Of a stretch of 37,239 nucleotides of DNA, positions 32,740-37,239 are shown in pieces; the stretch's first letter is position 1; each line of letters starts with the position of its first letter. The notes under the pieces were generated by a model that saw only the letters and a program-made list of their open reading frames with translations, did not search any database and had not been told where the DNA came from. The position numbers were made by a program, and so were the translations under genes. The DNA is from a virus, in the IMG/VR virus record IMGVR_UViG_3300020580_000032, positions 1 through 37,239 of that record, one strand, 5' to 3'.

Positions 32740-32947
32740 TCTTCTGCGCCTCCTCTACACTAACGGTTATTGGGTAGTCCCCGAAGACAGAGAAGGAGAT
32801 TTCTCTCCCCCCTGGGCCTTTGAAGTGAATAACCCTGGTGTACCACGCTCCTCCGGTACCAGCCACAGCATCGTGTGTAACCATTTTATCTATCACGATT
32901 GCTGAGCAGTCATGAATTGTAGGGCTAGACCAGTATGGCTTACTCAT
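32669..32947 (-). CDS. Small beta protein upstream of Sak4-like gene (92 aa)
   Basis: ATG 32947 overlaps the upstream stop (ATGA); the in-frame ATG at 32956 is three codons earlier. Residues 20-72 appear beta-rich (AIVIDKMVTHDAVAGTGG, RVIHFKGPGGREISFSVFG), then an acidic tail (EEAQKNEDEH). The last 70 bases also encode the start of the Sak4-like gene. No family is recognised. Confidence 0.6.
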   Translation of the reverse strand: MSKPYWSSPTIHDCSAIVIDKMVTHDAVAGTGGAWYTRVIHFKGPGGREISFSVFGDYPITVSVEEAQKNEDEHITNGPAWDRQDEIPTNLD

Positions 32948-33141
32948 AGGTTCCACGCTTCAGGCCAGTCTTGACGGGTGTAGCTCTCCCGGGGCATCTC
33001 TGCATCCGGGATACACGGGACGGGCTCCGGCCGATAGTCCGGGCGGAGTAGGGAGTTGAGCTGGCTCGCCTCGGCGTCGGCTAGGGCGATTAGCGATACG
33101 CGAAGATCATGGTCAAGGGCTGTCCATTGACGTATGTGCAT
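32944..33141 (-). CDS. Small protein after Cas4-like nuclease (65 aa)
   Basis: ATG 33141 with AAGGAAGGAG about 7 bases upstream, inside the end of the nuclease gene. The product has a helical start (HDLRVSLIALADAEASQL) and a proline/acidic end with WPEAW. No function is recognised. Confidence 0.6.
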   Translation of the reverse strand: MHIRQWTALDHDLRVSLIALADAEASQLNSLLRPDYRPEPVPCIPDAEMPRESYTRQDWPEAWNL

Positions 33142-33145
33142 GTCA

Positions 33146-34114
33146 TCACTCCTTCCTTGCTAAAGGGTCCCAGTGCTTGACGATGTATTCGTCCATCCAT
33201 GCTTCTGGTGTGTTTGAAGAGCACAGGGGGACGAAGGCGCATGGGTGGCCGTAGGCGTGGCAAATGTCTTTATCTAAAGCGCGAGGGAAGGCAGCTCCTT
33301 CAGGATCGCTTAGTGTCCATTCTGGCATCTCGTGACTGAGTATGTCTTGATACTCGTACCAGCATTGTGTCATACGCTCTACATCAGCGATTAGTTGATG
33401 GAGCCACTGGTCGATTTGCCAGGGAGACCTGGGCTGTATGCTTTCGGCGAAGGTGATGTCACGTCCGAGAATACCAATGCCTCGGATAATAGCCCCTACG
33501 GGGCTAAGCCCGTATTGGCGAAGGCCCCAGCAGTAACCAGTTGGCTGGGCGTCTAGTGACCATTTATCCCGCCAGCGATCGCCGAGTTGGGAACTGGTCT
33601 TTTCATCGACTACCCAAACGGCTGAACCGATGGTCCCGACCATATCAAAGCGGCCAGAGTAGGTCAGCTGCTCGCCACTGACCGGGTGATAGCAGCCGGG
33701 AATGGGTACGGCGAAGCTTGTTTCAACTATAGGGCCGTCACCAAGGTTGAGCGGCCGGATGCGATCAGTGGCGAGCGGATACTCTACGAAGTAAGAAAAG
33801 AGAGCGTCAAGCAATGCTTGAGGTGTCTTATAGGCCGCAGGCGGCGGCACGTCTGGCATTTCGTAGTCGCCCCAGGCGCCGAGCGCCGCCCGCGCGCCGG
33901 TTAAGATTGAATATTCGCTGGCGCCATGCGCATGGTAAGTCTTCCGCGTTACCTCTAACCCTCTGGCGAAGCAGCCGCCGAAATGCAGGTGTAGGTTTAG
34001 CGTAGACTTAGGCGTCAGCCCTTGGCAGTGCCGCCTGAACCACTGATGCTCGCAGGCTTTGAAGTCGGAACGGATTGTATTGTCGATGACGGCTGGAAAG
34101 ATGGCTTCTGGCAT
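33146..34114 (-). CDS. Cas4/RecB-like PD-(D/E)XK nuclease with Fe-S cysteines
   Basis: ATG 34114 has AGAGGA 8 bases upstream. The 322-residue protein carries the PD-(D/E)XK core: GRFDMVG (154-160, D157), VVDEKTSS (168-175, D170/E171/K172) and a downstream Q190-x3-Y194. C21 in CEHQW and the C-terminal C285, C292 and C298 are arranged as in Cas4/AddB nucleases that bind a 4Fe-4S cluster. Phage members act as 5'-3' or 3'-5' exonucleases with SSB and annealing proteins during recombination, and this one lies upstream of those genes. No Cas1/Cas2 or CRISPR array is present, so the role is phage recombination, not adaptation. Confidence 0.85.
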   Translation of the reverse strand: MPEAIFPAVIDNTIRSDFKACEHQWFRRHCQGLTPKSTLNLHLHFGGCFARGLEVTRKTYHAHGASEYSILTGARAALGAWGDYEMPDVPPPAAYKTPQALLDALFSYFVEYPLATDRIRPLNLGDGPIVETSFAVPIPGCYHPVSGEQLTYSGRFDMVGTIGSAVWVVDEKTSSQLGDRWRDKWSLDAQPTGYCWGLRQYGLSPVGAIIRGIGILGRDITFAESIQPRSPWQIDQWLHQLIADVERMTQCWYEYQDILSHEMPEWTLSDPEGAAFPRALDKDICHAYGHPCAFVPLCSSNTPEAWMDEYIVKHWDPLARKE

Positions 34115-34200
34115 GGTGGCGTTCCTCTATAACAACCATGTTCTGGCGTATGACTAAAATGGCATTTGTCGCAGTAGAACTTTGGCCCTAATTCTATCAT
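34015..34200 (-). CDS. Zinc-ribbon mini-protein overlapping the Cas4-like start (61 aa)
   Basis: ATG 34200 overlaps the upstream stop (TAATG). The N-terminus has CDKCHFSHTPEHGC (C10, C13, H17, H21, C23), a likely zinc site. The last ~33 residues overlap the nuclease gene in another frame and are Ser/Pro-rich. Coupled translation supports the first half; the second half may be mere read-through. Confidence 0.45.
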   Translation of the reverse strand: MIELGPKFYCDKCHFSHTPEHGCYRGTPPCQKPSFQPSSTIQSVPTSKPASISGSGGTAKG

Positions 34201-34367
34201 TATATGCCCTCCGAGTTAATCTTGTCATACACTTTCATAAGCGCACTAATGGCGTACCAATGGTTAATACGGCCTCTTGCATCAATGTATTCACTTCTTA
34301 GAGATTGTTTGTGTCTGTCTATGCCACATTGTACGATGTCAAGGCAACGCTGACGCTCTGTTTTCAT
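34200..34367 (-). CDS. Small charged protein (55 aa)
   Basis: ATGA overlap with the gene upstream and TAATG overlap with the gene downstream. The 55 residues are helical and charged (KTERQRCLDIVQCGIDRHKQ, NHWYAISALMKVYDKIN). Natural composition and double coupling support coding. No family is recognised. Confidence 0.55.
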   Translation of the reverse strand: MKTERQRCLDIVQCGIDRHKQSLRSEYIDARGRINHWYAISALMKVYDKINSEGI

Positions 34368-34618
34368 ACCCCTGGCCGCTTGAATAGCGTGTCAACGCTG
34401 ATACTTGGAGCGGTAGCCCTGCTCTTCCTCTGGCCAGTGGCGGCACTGCGCCGGCCTGCGCGGGCGGCGAGGATAACTTGCCTCATCTCATCATCCGTCG
34501 GCTCAACGCCTTGTCGTATCTTTGCCTGGACTTGTGCCAGAAGCACTGCTGGGTCAGTGTCCGGTTCGGCTTCGGCCAAGGCTGAAGCCATTAGCATTGT
34601 TCGTAGGGCATCACTCAT
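34364..34618 (-). CDS. Small helical protein (84 aa)
   Basis: ATG 34618 with AAGGAG 8 bases upstream; a longer in-frame start at 34732 lies in the neighbour. The product is helical (MSDALRTMLMASALAE, AVLLAQVQAKIRQG, DDEMRQVILAARAGRRS) with a basic Ser/Ala-rich tail ending TLFKRPG. It resembles small phage early proteins of unknown function. Confidence 0.6.
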   Translation of the reverse strand: MSDALRTMLMASALAEAEPDTDPAVLLAQVQAKIRQGVEPTDDEMRQVILAARAGRRSAATGQRKSRATAPSISVDTLFKRPGV

Positions 34619-34809
34619 TGGTCTTTTCTCCTTGGTAAGCGGTTCGCTGCATCGAACTCCTCGGGATCGATCTCTACGGGCCCGGGCGTTTCCAATGCTG
34701 CTGACATGCAGTGCCGCATCTTCCGATGGCAACTGTTCTCTCGCATCACGTGTATGAGGTGTCGCATCTGTCGTCGGAATTCCCGTCTGGCCTCACTGCG
34801 TACGGACAT
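34615..34809 (-). CDS. Small basic protein (64 aa)
   Basis: ATG 34809 overlaps the upstream stop (TAATG). The N-terminal half is strongly basic and helical (RSEARREFRRQMRHLIHVMR) with C49-H50 near CHRKMRHC, then an acidic helix (EIDPEEFDAANRL). It may bind nucleic acid. No family is recognised. Confidence 0.55.
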   Translation of the reverse strand: MSVRSEARREFRRQMRHLIHVMRENSCHRKMRHCMSAALETPGPVEIDPEEFDAANRLPRRKDQ

Positions 34810-35000
34810 TAGATCAGGCCCTTGTCCATTGCTAACCACTCTGGCATTGTCATAGTGCCGTCTTCGGTACTCCATTCACATAGCGACTTCGGGACCCACA
34901 CATCGTCTTCGCCGCCGTGATCGATACGGAAGGCTTTCCCTGTCTCCCCAGTGATTGTACAAGCGATATCGATTAGCTTGTCTCTTCCCTCTCTAGCCAT
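34809..35000 (-). CDS. Small alpha/beta protein (63 aa)
   Basis: The ATG lies within the end of the upstream gene. The product (DIACTITGETGKAFRIDHGG, DDVWVPKSLCEWS) looks like a compact beta domain. A similar theme of VWVPKSLC occurs in small phage proteins of unknown role. The function is not recognised. Confidence 0.6.
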   Translation of the reverse strand: MAREGRDKLIDIACTITGETGKAFRIDHGGEDDVWVPKSLCEWSTEDGTMTMPEWLAMDKGLI

Positions 35001-35160
35001 CGCCGCGTCCCACCCTGATGTTGCAATTAGGATGGTGGTTGCCGCGTCGCGCTCCTCCTAATTCGTGACAATTACACGGCGGCTTCGGATCTTTCCGTCC
35101 ATCCGGCACGAGCTTGCCGTGCTCTGGCTCGTTGAATGTGTCGGCAACATATCTAAACAT
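34993..35160 (-). CDS. Small possible zinc protein (55 aa)
   Basis: ATG 35160 with AAGG 6 bases upstream. The 55 residues include CNCHELGG and GNHHPNCN (C29, C31, H32, H42, H43, C46), a possible zinc site. Its stop lies just inside the next gene. A weak hairpin (35185-35203) is upstream. No family is recognised. Confidence 0.5.
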   Translation of the reverse strand: MFRYVADTFNEPEHGKLVPDGRKDPKPPCNCHELGGARRGNHHPNCNIRVGRGDG

Positions 35161-35184
35161 CTCAGACCTTGCATTTGTAAGGGT

Positions 35185-35203
35185 GGCGGGCCTTTCACCC
35201 GCC
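35185..35203. repeat. Hairpin after secreted-peptide gene
   Basis: GGCGGG and CCCGCC separated by 7 bases, just downstream of the secreted-peptide gene stop on the - strand. There is no T run in that direction, so termination is possible but weakly supported. Confidence 0.4.
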
Positions 35204-35211
35204 TGGGGGTT

Positions 35212-35394
35212 TTAGCCTAAAGTGATGTTTCCGTTGCCATTGCCGTTGCCATTGCTAGTTCCGCCGTTGCCGAGCCCGTCGCCGAAGCCGTTGAACATAT
35301 CGACAAAGTCGGACCAGAAATCGGCACGGGCGCTGCTTGCGTTACTGATTGCTAACAACATAACGATAGCACTGATGGCAATAAGCCTATTCAT
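35212..35394 (-). CDS. Secreted small peptide with Gly/Asn repeats (60 aa)
   Basis: ATG 35394 has GGAG 10 bases upstream; an upstream in-frame start at 35475 would bury the signal peptide. Residues 1-24 form a Sec-type signal peptide (MNRLIAISAIVMLLAISN, then ASSARA). The mature 36 residues have an aromatic helix-like start (DFWSDFVDMFNGFGDGLG) and a Gly-Asn repeat (NGNGNGNGN). An exported early peptide of this size could act at the inner membrane or periplasm, for instance in exclusion of other phages; that is inference. A hairpin lies on each side of the gene, so it may be its own transcription unit. Confidence 0.65.
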   Translation of the reverse strand: MNRLIAISAIVMLLAISNASSARADFWSDFVDMFNGFGDGLGNGGTSNGNGNGNGNITLG

Positions 35395-35435
35395 GGTAAG
35401 TAAACTCCTACCCCAGAACCCCGAGGTGCGGGATG

Positions 35436-35454
35436 ATCGGAGGGGTTCTCCGAT
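35436..35454. terminator. Hairpin between zinc-ribbon gene and secreted-peptide gene
   Basis: ATCGGAG and CTCCGAT separated by 5 bases, right after the stop of the zinc-ribbon gene on the - strand. The 7-base-pair stem could terminate or attenuate transcription. No T run follows on the - strand, so intrinsic termination is uncertain. Confidence 0.45.
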
Positions 35455-35456
35455 TA

Positions 35457-35873
35457 TTAGAAGCATGCCTCGCAAGCTGGCGCGTGGACAGTAAGCGTAC
35501 GATACTCACGCGGAAGTCTTGGGCAGAATTGATGTGTGGCCTGGCCTTGTTCAATCAGCACACGCTGGTAATCTCGCTCTTGCCGCCTAACGTCGTCCAT
35601 CGTTCGGCAGATTGAGACTTCGTTAAAGGCATACTCTGCTAGGATGGCATAGCCTGGGGCGCGGTAGCGCGCGCCGCAGTTCGTACAAAAGGTTTCGGTT
35701 GTCTGTAAGATGAGAGAGCGGGGGAGGGAGGTGCCAGACTTGCCTCCCTCCCCCTCGCCAGATGGGCCACAACCAGCCGCTCGGGGGGAAAGCGGGGCAG
35801 CCTCTCTGACTAGCTGTGCGCGAGATGCACGTGTCTTCGCGTCAGTAATCATCCGGTCAAGAAGGTCGATCAT
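35457..35873 (-). CDS. Zinc-ribbon-like protein (138 aa)
   Basis: ATG 35873 overlaps the upstream stop (ATGA). Residues 1-25 are helical (MIDLLDRMITDAKTRASRAQ) and 30-50 low complexity. The conserved-looking part starts FCTNCGARYRAPG (C62, C65), continues through a helix (DDVRRQERDYQRVLIEQG) and ends FCPRLPREYR and CEACF. The paired Cys (CxxC at both ends) suggest a zinc ribbon. It may be a DNA- or protein-binding early regulator; unproven. Confidence 0.6.
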   Translation of the reverse strand: MIDLLDRMITDAKTRASRAQLVREAAPLSPRAAGCGPSGEGEGGKSGTSLPRSLILQTTETFCTNCGARYRAPGYAILAEYAFNEVSICRTMDDVRRQERDYQRVLIEQGQATHQFCPRLPREYRTLTVHAPACEACF

Positions 35874-36007
35874 CCTATTATGTTCCCCCTTCTGCGTGTG
35901 ATGAGCGCTCTCCGTAAGAGAGCAAGAGCCTGTGGCTCCCGACCAAGCGCCAAGTCAGCCTTGATCAGATTTAGGATGATCTTGGCACTATCTGTGGGAT
36001 CTATCAT
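35870..36007 (-). CDS. Small helical protein (45 aa)
   Basis: ATGA overlap with the RHH-like gene and with the zinc-ribbon gene. The 45 residues are a helical pair (TDSAKIILNLIKADLALGRE, ALALLRRALITRRRG). No family is recognised. Coupling on both sides supports it. Confidence 0.5.
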   Translation of the reverse strand: MIDPTDSAKIILNLIKADLALGREPQALALLRRALITRRRGNIIG

Positions 36008-36195
36008 TGTCTCTCCAGCCATAGGCTAAGGGCTTCGATAACGCACGTTCGCATGGCGCCGTAGCGAGCGACGCCAGTCGACGGGTCGAGAAGGCGGAGC
36101 CGGACGCGGTCGAGCAGAGTGACAGGGAGATCGACGTTAAGCCGCTCGTGCGGCGCGCCTGTGTGACTGCCACGACTACGCATAAGCGTTGCCAT
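36004..36195 (-). CDS. Ribbon-helix-helix-like DNA-binding protein (63 aa)
   Basis: The sequence RLNVDLPVTLLDRVRLRLLD then YGAMRTCVIEALSLWLERQ fits a ribbon-helix-helix fold: a short beta strand (RLNVDLP) followed by two helices, the second ending WLERQ. Such proteins dimerise on inverted-repeat operators. It is the first gene of the - strand operon, adjacent to an intergenic region carrying an inverted repeat, so autoregulation is plausible. Start 36195 is preferred; GTG 36240 and ATG 36183 are alternatives without clear ribosome sites. Confidence 0.6.
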   Translation of the reverse strand: MATLMRSRGSHTGAPHERLNVDLPVTLLDRVRLRLLDPSTGVARYGAMRTCVIEALSLWLERQ

Positions 36196-36240
36196 AGCTG
36201 GCAAGCCCAACCACTTCCGCTGTCCAGGGGTAGGTTGCAC

Positions 36241-36395
36241 CGTTCGCCCAGGCCCTCGGGATAAGCGAGGTTTGGCGCCTTCTGCGCTGGGCTAGCCACG
36301 TCGTTAACAGACGCGGTTTAGTTAATTGGTTAAGCGCTTGACACGACGTAGAGCGCCGAAGACGCTGTAAGGTTACGTCAACCTTGGAGGGAGCG
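36241..36395. promoter_or_regulatory. Divergent intergenic region with inverted repeat
   Basis: This 155-base gap separates the - strand early operon and the + strand right-end genes, so it should hold promoters for both. ACGTCGT (36298-36304) is repeated inverted as ACGACGT (36343-36349), a possible operator for the RHH-like protein. A TTGACA hexamer (36338-36343) could be a -35 box for + transcription, but no good -10 box follows at 16-18 bases. Confidence 0.4.
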
Positions 36396-36623
36396 ATGTC
36401 GCATAATATATATACTGGAAACGGAAGACTGGCCGAAAGACTGGCGCGTTTAGTTAAAAGCTGGTGCAAGTGTAACAAAGACTTAGTCCCCACGCTCATA
36501 GACTTGTGGCAGGATACCACAGGCTTAACCATTGGCTCGTTAAGGAATGGGCCTAAAAATGTCCCTTGTCCAGTGGGGCGCTCTGCGGCAGATTGCCGTC
36601 GAAAGGGTGGAACGTTGACATGA
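36396..36623 (+). CDS. Small early protein (75 aa)
   Basis: ATG 36396 has GGAGGGAG immediately upstream, the best ribosome site in this part. The product is helical at first (GRLAERLARLVKSW), with CKC (29-31), C61 and C70, and an LVPTLIDLWQDTTGLT segment. No family is recognised. It is the first gene divergent from the early operon. Confidence 0.65.
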   Translation: MSHNIYTGNGRLAERLARLVKSWCKCNKDLVPTLIDLWQDTTGLTIGSLRNGPKNVPCPVGRSAADCRRKGGTLT

Positions 36624-36865
36624 GGCACTATCATGACTGGAAGGTTGTGCTCTATGACCTGGACGGTGGGCGGCATGTCGCTGGCGGCTTCGACGCTGTG
36701 CGCGGTCTCGCATGGTTCCGCTGGCTTCACAGTTGGTGGAAGAAGCAAGAGCTATACGGGTCGGCCGTGAGATTAGAGCTATGGAGGGGAAAGCGTCGTG
36801 TGATCTCATTGCTGGTTCACCTTCTGCTTTTTATTGTAGTGGCCCGCTTGGTGAGATGGTTGTAG
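36620..36865 (+). CDS. Small protein with C-terminal membrane helix (81 aa)
   Basis: ATGA overlap with the preceding gene. The N-terminal ~55 residues are aromatic and charged (DWKVVLYDLDGGRHVAGG, WFRWLHSWWKKQELYG) and the C-terminus is a single membrane segment VISLLVHLLLFIVVARL flanked by Arg. It would be tail-anchored in the inner membrane. The layout is compatible with a spanin or membrane toxin-like early protein, but no family is recognised. A strong hairpin follows its stop by 4 bases. Confidence 0.6.
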   Translation: MRHYHDWKVVLYDLDGGRHVAGGFDAVRGLAWFRWLHSWWKKQELYGSAVRLELWRGKRRVISLLVHLLLFIVVARLVRWL

Positions 36866-36869
36866 CACG

Positions 36870-36894
36870 AAACACTTCGGGATGTGAAGTGTTT
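36870..36894 (+). terminator. Hairpin terminator after right-end membrane gene
   Basis: AAACACTTC and GAAGTGTTT, a 9-base-pair perfect stem with a 7-base loop, begins 5 bases after the stop at 36865. The stem ends in TTT and is followed by ATTCG, so it resembles an intrinsic terminator with a short U tract. Confidence 0.6.
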
Positions 36895-36936
36895 ATTCGT
36901 AAAGTCTTGTGACAAGAATGTGTTAACCATAAGGCA

Positions 36937-36961
36937 GGGGTGCGATGTGTTGTCGCACCCC
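36937..36961 (+). terminator. Second strong hairpin, GGGGTGCGA/TCGCACCCC
   Basis: A 9-base-pair GC-rich perfect stem with 7-base loop, 42 bases after the first hairpin, followed by TCTTGC. Together the two hairpins isolate the right-end genes from the lipoprotein gene. It could also be a bidirectional terminator or a DNA-end structure. Confidence 0.55.
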
Positions 36962-37039
36962 TCTTGCTCGCGGAGCGCGAATGTGCCACTTGCGCATTCC
37001 ACGAAATGTATATGGCCCTACGGGCCACGGAGAGCGGCT

Positions 37040-37239
37040 GTGGATGCGGATAAATGGTTCTGGATGGTGATATTCGGCGCGATCGCGGTTGCTGCCCTGA
37101 CCGGCTGCGCGCCGGGCGACGCGGGCCTCTTGGGCGAAGCCCTCGCCGACACGCACCGACCCGGGTTCGCAGTCCCGATAGGGAGCTCTGCTCCCTATCC
37201 CTGGGACATTCTACCCTTCGTTATCCTCAGCGGGGAGAG
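37040..37239 (+). CDS. Lipoprotein, 3' end cut by window
   Basis: GTG 37040 has GGAGAG 6 bases upstream. The frame starts MDADKWFWMVIFGAIAVAAL and then TGCAPG, a lipobox (LTGC) after a hydrophobic segment, as in outer-membrane spanin or other phage lipoproteins. It continues for at least 66 codons (AGLLGEALADTHRPGFAVPI) and is open at the window end. A perfect 10-base-pair hairpin lies inside it. If the genome is circular the rest of this gene would be at the window start, but no matching frame is evident there. Confidence 0.55.
   Translation, partial: MDADKWFWMVIFGAIAVAALTGCAPGDAGLLGEALADTHRPGFAVPIGSSAPYPWDILPFVILSGE
37177..37199. repeat. Perfect 10-bp inverted repeat near window end
   Basis: GATAGGGAGC and GCTCCCTATC separated by TCT. 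It lies inside the open lipoprotein frame. No T run follows. The stem is the longest perfect one I found and may be a protein-binding site, terminator or genome-end signal. Confidence 0.55.

Noticed and set aside
33146-34114. CRISPR adaptation locus suggested by a Cas4-like nuclease
   Set aside because: No repeats with spacers and no Cas1 or Cas2-like gene in the window; Cas4-like nucleases are common in phage recombination modules.
36338-36366. Full sigma-70 promoter from TTGACA
   Set aside because: No TATAAT-like box occurs at 16-18 bases (the bases there read gacgct), so only a -35-like hexamer is reported.
36176-36748. 190-codon - strand frame at the right end
   Set aside because: It overlaps the divergent control region, a well-signalled + strand gene and the RHH-like gene; no family resemblance.

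Overview
The window looks like most or all of the genome of a lytic, podovirus-like tailed phage of a Gram-negative bacterium, possibly a circular genome cut at an arbitrary point because an open frame runs off each end. The evidence is a full head and short-tail gene set on the + strand (large terminase, portal, scaffold, major capsid protein, adaptor, P22-gp10-like tail hub, collar-type fibre), ejection proteins including a lytic transglycosylase, and a replication/recombination block on the - strand. I saw no integrase, repressor, tRNA, CRISPR array, transposase or reverse transcriptase. The host is not identifiable; Gram-negative is inferred from the transglycosylase, the Sec-type signal peptides and a lipobox protein. 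Genes are packed with ATGA, GTGA or TAATG overlaps, and GTG starts are common.

Layout, + strand. 1-2264: a glycine-rich tail-type protein (5' truncated), a protein with a very basic Arg/Pro-rich C-terminal half, and a small beta-rich protein. 2267-4004: a tiny ORF and the large terminase. 4004-6270: an IPT/TIG-like protein, two very small ORFs, an Ig-like protein, a PurD-like ATP-grasp enzyme and a Cys-rich mini-protein, all between terminase and portal. 6267-11249: portal, a dual-frame small-gene locus, scaffold, capsid, decoration-like proteins. 11256-16196: adaptor, fibre/appendage proteins, collar protein, tail hub. 16199-22019: GNAT-like protein and three ejection proteins. 22016-26311: four beta-rich surface proteins, three with signal peptides, ending in a beta-helix protein and a ConA/glucanase-like protein.

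Layout, - strand (read from 36195 down to 26314). A ribbon-helix-helix-like regulator, then small early proteins including a secreted Gly/Asn-repeat peptide and zinc-ribbon mini-proteins, then a Cas4/RecB-like nuclease, a Sak4-like RecA-fold ATPase, an SSB-like protein, a DNA polymerase and a DUF3987-type primase/helicase. The polymerase is split: a 600-residue UDG + 3'-5' exonuclease + thumb half and a 256-residue palm/fingers half, separated by two small genes and a second DEDDh exonuclease. The two late/early blocks converge with only two bases between stop codons.

Right end, + strand, 36396-37239: two small genes divergent from the early operon, two strong hairpins, and a lipoprotein that runs off the end.

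Most noteworthy: the split, UDG-fused polymerase with an exonuclease gene between the halves; the PurD-like ATP-grasp gene in the head module; the set of signal-peptide surface proteins sharing one N-terminal module; and several places where two reading frames both look coding (1429-1731, 7966-8110, 13885-13997, 27552-27744).
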